Assembly (NCBI GenBank): GCA_030704615.1
Contig: CM060731.1
Location: forward strand, 72,086,756-72,150,755
DNA length: 64,000 bases
Direction: 5' to 3'
From: Takakia lepidozioides
Taxonomy: Eukaryota; Streptophyta; Takakiopsida; Takakiales; Takakiaceae
A program made the translations under genes and the position numbers. Numbering within the stretch: position 1 is the stretch's first letter; each line of letters starts with the position of its first letter. The notes under the pieces are model-generated. The model did no database searches. It had not been told where the DNA came from and worked only from the letters and a program-made list of their open reading frames with translations. Positions 55,477 to 64,000 of this stretch are shown piece by piece.

Positions 55477-56620
55477 TTATCTCAAGAGGCTATCTCTGAT
55501 CCCTCCCTTCGGCACGTAGAGACGTTTTTGCTTATACCGGAGCAGTCCATTTTGCAAGTGGAACTGCGATTTAACCCCCATCCTCAAGTCCTGCATCACG
55601 GACTTTGCCAGCTCATCCTTCCGGCAAGCCTTCCGGATCTTCCTTTGGAGCGTCGTCTCGCCCTTGTACACCAACAAGAGCTGCTGCTTTCTACTTAAAG
55701 CATCAGCCACCACGTTGTCTCGTCCCGGTTTGTACTGGATATCCACGTCGAACACCGCCAAAGTATCTTGCCACCTAAGTTGTTTTGGGGACAACTTGGG
55801 CTGCGTGGCAAAATACTTCACCGTGACATTGTCCGTGAACACCTTCACTGGGTTGGAACCAACATAGTGGCGCCAGAGCTCAAGGCAATGCACCACCGCC
55901 TTCATCTCTTTTTCGTGCGTCGGCCACCGTCGCTCCACTTCATTCAGTTTCTTACTTTCGTAAGCCACTGGACGTCCATCTTGCATCAGTACACCCCCAA
56001 TCGCGAAGTCCGACGCATCTGTATGTATCTCGAACGGACGATCGAACTCCGGGATTTTCAAGACTGGAGCTTCCGCCATCCGTTGCTTCAATTCAGCAAA
56101 AGCTTGGCCACAAAAGGTGTTCCATGCCCAGACTTTAGATTTACACAGAAGGTCCGACAGCGGCCCCGCGATCTTGGCGAAATTTCTCACATACTTCCGG
56201 TAATAGGAGGCGAGTCCTAGGAAGGAACGCACTCCCGGGACCGAAGTCGGAGGCTCCCAGTCCAAGATCGCCCTCACCTTTCTGTCATCCATTTTGATCC
56301 CACCTGTGTAATCACATGCCCCAAGAACTCCACTTTCTTGACCCCGAATTCGCACTTTGAAGCTTTGGCATACAGCTTCCCTTCTCGCAATTTTTGGAAC
56401 ACCCTTTTGAGGTGCTCCACGTGCTCCTCCTTTGTTTTCGAGTACACCAAGATGTCGTCGATGTACACGATCACAAAGTCATCCAACCACTCCTGAAAAA
56501 GGCTGTTCATCAGCGTGCTAAACGTTGCTGGTGCATTGGTGAGCCCAAAAGGCATCACCAAGAACTCATATGAACCATACCTTGTCCTGCACGCGGTCTT
56601 CTCCTCATCTCCTTCCGCCA
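55477..56620 (-). pseudogene. pol: Chromovirus RT (catalytic part) and RNase H
   Basis: From 56620 on the minus strand: [20 protein letters not shown], then the RT catalytic motif [13 protein letters not shown] (YIDD), and [12 protein letters not shown] frameshift at about 56290-56320 leads to [40 protein letters not shown], RNase H with PFEIHTDASDFAIGGVLMQD, THEKEMKAVVHCLE and VKVFTDNVTVKYF, and NVVADALSRK. The first codons (MCKQCVFL) come from LTR repeat L, so the RT is joined at 56620 to unrelated DNA. Confidence 0.92.
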
Positions 56621-56698
56621 CTAGAAAAACACACTGTTTACACAAGAAAACAACATGAATCCAACAGCATCACTCTTTAAGATAATAGTCGAGCCAGG
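56621..56698 (-). repeat. Fragment of LTR-like repeat L at the inversion breakpoint
   Basis: CTAGAAAAACACACTGTTTA to GTCGAGCCAGG is the same as 15849-15916 in the same orientation. It is fused directly to chromovirus RT on the left and to the protease-methyltransferase leader on the right, so a piece of LTR marks the right breakpoint of the inversion. Confidence 0.8.
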
Positions 56699-56748
56699 AG
56701 TTGGATCCACAACGTGGGGAGGCAAGCCGTCAGGCAAGGCTGCCTTAG

Positions 56749-59427
56749 TCGTTCACCTTGGCGGAGACAGTGTCAACGCCATCCATGGCACCTAGTTCTC
56801 GCCCGACTGTTACCGAGGCGGAGGTTTCTATGCCATAGGGGAGAGCTACACGTGCAGCACTGACACCTGCTGCCAAGGCTAGTGCGGCCGGTGTGTTATT
56901 GGGGGCAGCCACCTCTGTGTGTCAGGTCCCACTGTTCTCGGCAACGATGATTGCGACGCCGGGGGTGAGACCAGCTGCAGTGTTCCGACTAGCAGCAACA
57001 CTCTGTGAGAGTGGGGAGGTCACTTCATCTTCTGCGGAGTTAGTGGAAGGTGTAGTGGCAGAGGGATCCTCGGATTTGAGGGTCAAGACTGCCACGGCTG
57101 CGCCCTGGCAAGCTGCAGCTGTCAGGTTGACGAAGCTGCCAGCTAGGCCAGCCTTTGAGCGCGCCATGGTGACACCTGGAGTTGTCTTGTTAGACAACCA
57201 GGGAGGCATTTTCACTTTCAGTGGACCGGCAGGCAAGAAGTACCGGCCACTGTGGGTCTTGTTGGACTCGGGAGCTCAGCCACTGATGTTGGGCAGAGCT
57301 GCTATTGCAGGTTTGGGCCTCATGGAGATGGATATGGAGCCTTGTCCTTTCCAGATATAGACATCTCTGGAAGGATCAGAGCAGGCTCGGGGCATGACAC
57401 GGCATCAGTTGGCCATTAGACTGCAGCCGGATCATCCTATCGATGGCTCAGTAATGCGAGCCAAGGCCATTGTGACAGACGCAGTCTCTTACGATGTCCT
57501 CGTTGGTGGGGCAGTGTTATACCCCATGGGCTTCACCCTGGACTTTTGGGAGGAGTCAGCATCCTACAGGCCTGGATGGCAGTCAGGCGATGGTCGCCGT
57601 GCTCAGCTCCCTGTGACATTCATTGGGGGTATAGCGGCTGCCCAGCGGGGCAAGATGCCAACACTAGCCGCCTTTACAGCTGCAGTTAGTTGGCCTGGAG
57701 AGTTGCTGGAAGGCAATGCCCATGCAGAGGATGTGCCACCTCCAGCAGAGCAGGATGACATGCATGGTATGGCGGAGTTGCCTGCCATGATTGCTCACAC
57801 TCCATTGTGGGGTACAAGCAAGGATTTGCAGCAGGTTGCTGATCGACGGGTTCAACAAGCCTGGGTAGAGGCTTTTGTTCCATCAGGAGAGGAGGAGAGT
57901 GCGGGTATTGTACCAGGACCACCTCAGTTGTCACCATTGGATACCACACCTATTGTGTGGCAATATCCGGATGAAGGCATTTGCCTTCTGGACTTGTTTG
58001 GCGGGATCAGCATCGGATTGGCTGCTGTGCTACAGGCAGGTGTACGAGTTCCATGTTACCTGTATGTGGAGAGGGATGAGACTGCATGACGCGTCTCACT
58101 GCGCCATGTTGCTCAGTTGGTACAGCAATACCCTGACTTGTTGCCAGTGTCTGCAGTTCGTGGATACCAACAAGCCTTGCCAGCAGAAATTTCTTTGCTG
58201 GGGGCGCAAGATTTGGAGCAGGTTGGCTCCATTGATCTGGTAGTGGCAGGTTGGCCCTGCCAAGGGCATTCATCAGCCGGGCATGGCAATGGATTGCGAG
58301 ACTCGAGGACGGGTCTGTTTTGGGAGATGGTGCGGATTTTGCGCTACTTGCAGCTTCATCAAGCTGTATCTCCAGCATACATCTTGGAGAATGTACCACT
58401 GATGGGTGATTCTCGGGCCAGGGTGATGGCCAGTGTGCATCAAGTCCGGTCGTGGCTTGGGTCAGCAGTGTTGCTGGATGCAGCTGCAGTGGGGTCACGG
58501 GCTCATCGTCCACGGCTTTGGTGGACTAACTTGATGCCACCCGCACTACTCAAGCGTGCATTTGATGGGGTGCAGCGGCCAGCACACCTCACCGTGGATG
58601 GCATTTTGGACACAGGGAGGTAGTCTCAACGTGTGAAACACAATGACCGTTCGCCTTTGGCAGTGGTCAACAGGGTGGGTCAACCACGAGCAGCATTACC
58701 TACACTGCTCAGCTTCCCAGGATCCCATGTTTTTTGGGATGGTGGACCTGGCCTCCTGTGGGATGCTCAGTTGCAGCAGTTAGTGGAGCCTAATGCCGAC
58801 GAGCGAGAGTGGGCTATGGGGTTTTCCACTGGGACCACGGCGGTGCCTTCTCTTTCTGAGGCATCACGGCGTCAGGTGTTGGGGCAAGCAATGGATCTCA
58901 ATTGCTTGACCTGGATTATCAGCTTGGCTATGGCTGAGCAATGTAGAGTGCGGAGTGCACTCCCCTTCATGGTCTCTCTGCCTACCGAGACGGTACAGGC
59001 AGCGAGTGGGGGCGAGCCGGTGAGGACCACGGGGGGTAGACATCCATGGCACACGTGGGAGGTGCTCGAGGTCCAAAGGGAGTTGGCAGCCAAGGCAGCT
59101 GCGATGGATGAGGTTGGGGATTTTTCTCGGGTTGAGGAGGTTCTCAATGATGAGATGATGAGGCAGGATGAGGCCTTGTCATTGACTGAGCAGGAAGGGA
59201 GTACTGCTCAAGAGGTTGCAGCATAGCAACCACGGGACGCGTCTCCTACCTCTAAGTCTGCTGGACTTAAGGTTGCAGTTACGGAGGACAATTGGGAGCC
59301 TGACATTGGACCCATTGTCACTGGAGGAGAGAGACAACGTATCACCATAACAAAAGAGGCCATTCTTCCACATGTGCGGAGAGTCGCGGTGATCAGCCGC
59401 GAAGCGTCGCAAACACGGTCACCTTCG
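56749..59427 (+). pseudogene. Gypsy protease fused to C5 cytosine DNA methyltransferase
   Basis: One reading frame of 893 codons with five in-frame stops (56836, 57358, 58087, 58621, 59224) and no frameshift. In order: an Ala/Thr/Val-rich linker; a retropepsin-like active site PLWVLLDSGAQPLMLGRAAI (about 57250-57309) with a later YDVLVGGAVLYPMGFTLDFW block; an acidic linker; then a DNA C5-methyltransferase. Methyltransferase motifs: I, ICLLDLFGGISIGLAAVL (57980-58033), binding AdoMet; IV, VVAGWPCQGHSSAG, with catalytic Cys codon at 58258; VI, ILENVPLMG, with Glu at 58387; VIII-like, GSRAHRPRLWWTNL; a target-recognition stretch; and X-like, RRQVLGQAMDLNCLTWIISL. The R-x-R-LWWTN and REWAMGF-like blocks recall the Dnmt3 group more than MET1 or CMT, an impression only. 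A pol-like linker (NWEPDIGPIVTGGERQRITI) follows, then the frame ends before any RT. Inferred role: methylation of DNA, perhaps the element's own. Confidence 0.88.
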
Positions 59428-59583
59428 TAACAATTCGAAGTTCATCGGCTCGGTGAGCTTCTGACTTGCTACGGTGTTTCCATTCCATTCTGTGTCCTCT
59501 TCTTGCGTAGGGTGAGTCTAACATTTTTGTAGGACCTCTGTCTGTCGCTCATTGTCCTTGCACCCTTGTTTGATTCTGCAGCA
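59428..59583. other. Transition region with intron-like end
   Basis: A GGTGAGT donor-like site at 59510-59516 and a pyrimidine-rich stretch ending in TTCTGCAG at 59575-59582 directly before the next ATG look like a 5' UTR intron of the following gene. Confidence 0.35.
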
Positions 59584-60589
59584 ATGGAGGATGCTTGTGA
59601 AAAGGGTGGAGCGGACTGGGTGGATTTTGTGCACCAAACCAGACTGAAGAAGGAACGAAGGTACTGGTACTCATCAGAGGAGGTTGATCATAAAATAGTG
59701 GAAGCATTTGTAGACCTCCGTGCCCGGAAGCCCAAAAGCTCGAATTGGCAGAAGAACAAGCTTTTTTGTCCCTTCTGTGAAGAGATTATCAAGGACAAAA
59801 TCCAACTAAATCGGCATTGTGTTGACACGGGTTGCAAGGAGACTGTTGCAACGATTCCACTGGATTTCAAGCCTTGGCCGATACTGAAAAAAATGTCGAT
59901 TGTCAAAGAGGCCACAATTCGCATGCGCGGATTAGTACTTGACCCCTGCACTTTGGAATTAGACGAAGTGCGCGCACGGTATGGCGTCCGTTCTAGTGGT
60001 CCGTCAATGGAGGATGTGCAAGTGTAGGGAACGCCGGACGCTGCCAGAAAACGTAAACTGAGTGATGGGGCCCAAAAAACGGAGAGGCAAAAAAATGAGA
60101 AGGTTGCAAGGTCTACTCGCAAGGCAAGGGCAAAATTCATGCAGCAGACTCAACCCCGTCCTGGGCGGCAGACCCACACCATCAGTATTGATACTGAAAG
60201 TGAATCTGCTCAGGTTGGGCAAACCATTATCCGGAATGATGACTTCGAAGGCCTGGAAGGGGTGACAAGTCCAGTGGACATTGACTTGCCTGACCAGACT
60301 AGGCAGCAGACTCACACAAATATCGCGACCCATGCCAGAGGTTTAGGGTCAAAACAAAAAACTCAACAGAGCACTGAAGGGCCAGTCTGCCCTGGCACAT
60401 TGCGCCTCGTTGACTTTGGGCTTTTCCCACCAGAGTGCCCACCAATTGGGGATCCAGACTTCTTTTGTTATTTCTATAGAGTTGCCCAGTCAGATCTGCT
60501 ACGCACATTCATCCGACAGGCGGAATAGAATTGGTTGAACAGCTTTGAAGATGAAGATGACGATGAAGAAGTAGAGGAGGTAATGGTCA

Positions 60590-60870
60590 GTCTGACCGCC
60601 TAGTCTGTTCTCTGTGCTACTTATTGTGCTATTTGAGTCTATCATGGGGGTCACGTTGCCTGTTCAGTCTGGTCAGTCCGCTGCGTTCTCTCCTCATTCC
60701 GCTGGCTCAGTCCGCTCGTCAATCAGTTTGTTTTATATTGCTGCATTACTTACTGAGTGTGTTTGTCAGTCTGCTGGTCCAGTCTATGGTCCAGTCCACT
60801 GGTACAGTCTACTAGTTGGCTTCACCATACGTACGCACGTTACGTCTGTGAGTCTGCTGGTCTGTGAGTC
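60590..60870 (-). repeat. Inverted CAGACT-type repeat inside putative intron
   Basis: In this block the motif is on the other strand: GTCAGTCTG, CAGTCTGGTCAGTCCGCTG, CAGTCTGCTGGTCCAGTC, GGTCCAGTCCACTGG, GAGTCTGCTGG. The coding blocks on either side use CAGCAGACT on the plus strand, so the transcript could fold on itself. Confidence 0.55.
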
Positions 60871-61149
60871 CAGTCCGCTGCATGAGGTGAATATAGAGTC
60901 CACGTCCATGTTCCTGACGTCCAAGTTCTCTGCCGTATACCATGATGAACGTGTTTCTATTCATAGGGCCATTCAGGCTTGGCGGATACCGAGCAACGAT
61001 GCTCCTTTATAAGCGACTGCGGTGCATGCGGAAGTGGACCGCGTGCGGGAGTACATATTGTTGAAGTATCCTGGGTCATTTGCTGCTATAGCGGCATTAC
61101 ATATTCAACACGCGTCGGGGGGGAATGAGTCTGGGACAGCCGAGTATGC

Positions 61150-63560
61150 CATCCAGCAGACTCCCATTCAGCAGGTCGTCATCCAGCAGACTCCAATTCA
61201 GCAGCCTGTCATCCAGAAGACTCCCAACGAGCAGCCTGTCATCCTACAGACTCATCTCCAGGAGCCCATCATGCAGCCCACGCCCATGGGAAGACCTGTC
61301 ATCCAACAGACTACGGACCAGCAGACTGACAGCCAGCAGATTGCCTTTCTCCCACATAGCACGGCTCTTTTTGCAGTTTGGCGATCGCCATCACCGTTAA
61401 TTCGACCCAGAGCTGAAGACCTCACACTTCCCTGGCTTAGGGTGGGAGAAATTAATCCCTATTTGGATTGGCATAATGAGCTCAACCGGATTGTTGTGGA
61501 CCGCCGGTGGTCATTTGTACCCTTTCATTATTTCATGGAGTTTTCTATTGAGGAAGCCAACCATGTTCTGGAAGCCGCCTCTGCTGTTGCCATTGAAGCC
61601 ACAACCGTCCAAAATGCGCCGCCTCTACTTGTGCAGCTGATTCTCAAGGATGACCCACGGCCTGAAGACCTCAGACATATGCCTATGGCACATCTAACCT
61701 TTGGGGTGCGAAGAAAGCATTTGTTCGGATTGACTGAGGAGGACTTTGAGCGCATGGCAGCTTCCTTCCTACAGCATAGATGGATGCAGTTTGGCAATTT
61801 CCGCTCGTGCAACAAGTTGATGAAGGATCTGTATAGTTTGAGGATGGACTTGCTCCATGGAACAGACCATTCACAAAAGTTTGTGGTGGATGACGCATTG
61901 CAATGGTTTGCATTGGTGATGGAGCGAGCAGTATTCGACATTGTTTTGCAGAATCCCAATGTCTTCAAAGTCCTGTGGTATGGGACCCCCACTAAAGACC
62001 ACATCGGCGCCATTGCTCATCTCGATGGAGCATGCTTGTGCCGGCAAATCAAGGACATTGGCCTCGTTGGAAATCTCTTGGAAGGTAAAATGTTCTGGGC
62101 ATCTTTCGTGTTTCAGCTCCATTTTTTTTGCCAACTTTTTTAGAAGTTCAGATTTGCAGAAACATGTGTTGCAGGGCAAGTTGATCTGGGAGACAAGCAA
62201 GTGCAGGCTGTTTTCAACTCTTTTGCCAGAGGTGCAAGGGACCTTGTCCTGACTTTTTAAGGAGTTCGGGAGACTGTCCAGCAGACTGGCTACGAGAATG
62301 TCCAACAACATATTCCCCACGACACATGTGGGCAGACTGCCCAAGTGCTGGAGACCAAGCATGTGCACCAGACCATCCCGGGTAATAGGCCGGACCACTC
62401 CCAACAGACTGCCCCGCACACACATACTCAATATGTGCAAACACTACTGAGTGGGCAGCGAACTTTGCAGACTTTGCAGCAGACCGGCGAATAGACCGGC
62501 GAACAGACTGCCCTTCAGCCAACTGTGCAGCAGACCAGCGAACATGCAGCAGACCGTTGAACCCAGCCAGCAGATTGCCCCTCAGCAGACTGTGCAGCAC
62601 ATTGGCGAACCCCACTCAGCAGATGGCCAAACAGACTATCCAGGAGACTAACAGCCAATCTGATCCCTGGATTGTGCAACAGACTCGGATGCACTGGCCT
62701 CACCAGGACCCTGTGGACAAATTTCTGCAGAGTTCCCAACAACATGTTTTTGGATCTGTCAGTATGAGTGTTTTGAACGAGTCCACTTTTTCCCCATGCA
62801 CAATCACTGACGACGTCATCAGATCACCGGTAAAGCATTCTTATCCAGCTCCCCGTGGCCTGCCTTCTATGACCTTTCAGCTCAGTCCCGTTTTCGTGCG
62901 GTCAGTGGCGAAAGCCATAGATGAGTCTTACATCACGACCGAACTCAATCCGGGAACGCAAAACCGTATCATAGATCTTACAGAAGAGTCTGAGGATGCA
63001 ATTGCCGGTGGGTCTTCCATACATATTCTTGATGTTTCCCAAGTCCATGGAGAAGTTGATAGATTGCTCCTCGGCGTACAAAATCAGAACACCCAGCCGG
63101 CTGTCCACCAGACTGACCAGCACACTGAACAGTCGACACATAGAAGGACTGCCGAGCAACCTGCGGCGGGCCAACAGACTGTCTTTATTGATGAGCGGAC
63201 TGAACCGCAGACTAACCAGCAGACTACACAGCTCACAGAGGGAAAGACTGACCAGGATGGCTCGGAGCAGCAGAGTGCACAGCTCAGTGAAGAACAGACT
63301 CAACCACGGCCTGACCAGCACACTGCACACTTCACAGAGGGAAGGACTGACAACCAACCTGCCACCAAGCACACTGCCCACATTGAGGAAGAGACTGAAC
63401 CGCAGAGTGGCCAGCAGACTGCACAGTTCACAGACGGAAGGACTGACGAAGAACCGGCGGCCAAGCAGACTGCCCACATTGAGCAACAGACTGAACATGC
63501 TGGCAAGCACACTGACGAGGAACCACATGCGGCGCAGACACAGTCTAGTATAGCGCTGGA
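61150..63560 (+). repeat. CAGCAGACT repeat tract 3 (coding, Gln-Gln-Thr)
   Basis: Clusters at 61150-61345, 62265-62650 and 63090-63540 use CAGCAGACT, CACCAGACTGACCAGCAC and CGGACTGAACCGCAGACT units, read in frame as QQT/QTD/EPQT. In the last cluster a longer unit of about 60-120 bp (GAGGGAAGGACTGAC...GCCAAGCAGACTGCCCACATT) is repeated with changes. All three frames give Gln/Thr/Ser/Arg low-complexity protein, so small frameshifts here change little. Confidence 0.65.
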
Positions 63561-63880
63561 TTACATGGAGTCTGCTCCCTCATCCCTTGGGCAGGTTGTG
63601 CCCTGCCCTCTTTCAGCACTGTTGTTTATGTTTTAGCACATTGTGAAATTGGGCTAATTCGCCATTTTGCTCGGTATCCTCACAGGATGTTCGTCCCGCC
63701 GTCGATAGACTATCTACTTTTGAGGACATGACATCTTCCGCCCATGCTGCAAACGTGGGATCGACAACCAAGAAAGGTGTGGTGGTGAGCACGCCCCCCG
63801 ATGCGCGGGTCAGTTCTACGCATGCGACCCACGAAGCTACAAAGACAGGTCCAGCAAATGTAAACAAACCTGCTAACTAG

Positions 63881-64000
63881 CTTCTGTTGCGAAGTAGGGC
63901 GGCAGCGCTGCGCTTGTCTGCTCTATCCAGCCCACCTACAGCTATCCCTGCTTCCCAAGGGAGAGGCAAAACCAAGAAGCAGACTGTCATGGACCATGCT
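63881..64000. other. Window end; no feature
   Basis: Possible continuation of the preceding gene: AAACCAAGAAGCAGACTGTC near the end keeps the CAGACT motif. The window stops here. Confidence 0.3.

Larger units (their letters stand above)
52568..56620 (-). mobile_element. Ty3/gypsy chromovirus, 3' half (inverted)
   Basis: Read on the minus strand: the rest of RT from [16 protein letters not shown], RNase H, integrase, chromodomain, a 3' untranslated region of about 900 bases and a 3' LTR. It begins almost exactly where the half at 8160-11055 stops, with only about 20-30 bases of RT missing between them. The base after the LTR in element orientation starts TGTTA (52567-52563), equal to the TGTTA in front of the 5' LTR. 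Together these show one original insertion split by inversion of the DNA between about 11055 and 56620. Confidence 0.92.
59584..63880 (+). pseudogene. Unrecognised large gene with Gln-Gln-Thr repeats and a zinc-finger-like motif
   Basis: The ATG at 59584 starts a frame that reads through stops at 60025 and 60526 to about 60580. It contains GGADWVDFVHQTRLKKERRY, CPFCEEIIKDKIQLNRHCVD (a C2HC/BED-like finger), a basic RKRKLSDGAQKTERQKNEK stretch and an acidic end (EDEDDDEEVEEV) before a GTAATG donor-like site. A second coding block from about 60880 to 62085 (stop at 61010 in frame) has IQQTPIQQ repeats, then a folded-looking region: PWLRVGEINPYLDWHNELNR, FHYFMEFSIEEANHVLEAAS, PPLLVQLILKDDPRPEDLRH and ALQWFALVMERAVFDIVLQN. 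A short intron (about 62086-62170) is plausible. After it, Gln/Thr-rich sequence with frame changes runs to 63636. I know no such family. It could be a transposon protein or a lineage-specific gene. Several stops suggest it is dead here. Confidence 0.5.

Noticed and set aside
54394-55867. Plus-strand frames opposite the chromovirus integrase and RNase H
   Set aside because: Antisense shadows of well-supported minus-strand pol domains.
56893-57236. Minus-strand frame opposite the protease linker
   Set aside because: Antisense shadow of the Ala/Thr-rich linker.
62902-63528. A 208-codon minus-strand frame opposite the QQT tract
   Set aside because: A Leu/Ser/Val low-complexity mirror of CAGACT repeats. 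The plus strand has the better domain content.

Overview
This is nuclear DNA of a land plant, and almost all of it is accessory sequence. The signs are pentatricopeptide-repeat (PPR) fragments of the PLS/DYW class, a STIG1-type secreted protein, Ty1/copia and Ty3/gypsy LTR retrotransposons primed by initiator-Met tRNA, tRNA-derived SINE-like elements, MITE-like elements and TTTAGGG-type telomeric motifs. PPR style, a Dnmt3-like methyltransferase in a retroelement and a DUF7869-like fragment fit a non-flowering plant (fern, lycophyte or bryophyte) best. That placement is inference; the species is not identifiable from the sequence.

Layout: 0-1.45 kb is a decayed DYW-type PPR gene. 1.45-8.16 kb holds SINE-like sequence, tandem repeats and a telomere-motif satellite. 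8.16-11.06 kb is the 5' half of a chromovirus (LTR, PBS, gag, protease, start of RT). 11.16-20.04 kb is a jumble of pieces of a second gypsy family: gag, LTRs, integrase-PHD, RT-RNase H-integrase, an unknown ORF (here ORF X) and a DEAD-box helicase fragment. 20.2-33.1 kb carries a CAGACT-rich tract, a copia remnant, a foldback element, MITE-like sequence, an array of perfect hairpins with a nested SINE, and unrecognised coding-like stretches. 33.2-36.7 kb is another LTR plus a second ORF X copy. 36.8-40 kb is a duplicated PPR/WWD-motif pseudogene cluster. 40-46 kb has a SWIM-finger fragment, a second CAGACT tract and a copia remnant. 48.4-48.8 kb is an intact STIG1-like gene, the best host gene in the window. 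51.1-52.4 kb is a DUF7869-like fragment. 52.57-56.62 kb is the inverted 3' half of the chromovirus. 56.75-59.43 kb encodes a retroviral-type protease fused to a C5 cytosine methyltransferase. 59.5-64 kb is an unrecognised gene rich in Gln-Gln-Thr repeats.

Two points stand out. (1) The gypsy-type reading frame at 56.75-59.43 kb carries a complete-looking cytosine-5 DNA methyltransferase, and a related-looking integrase at 17.19-18.18 kb ends in a PHD finger. Together they suggest a retrotransposon family that carries its own chromatin writer and reader. (2) The chromovirus halves at 8.16-11.06 kb (+) and 52.57-56.62 kb (-) are complementary and both are flanked by the same 5-bp target duplication TGTTA. 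They are therefore one insertion cut by an inversion of about 45.5 kb (or by an assembly error of the same form). Undoing the inversion also brings the second family's gag next to its protease-methyltransferase frame on the same strand.
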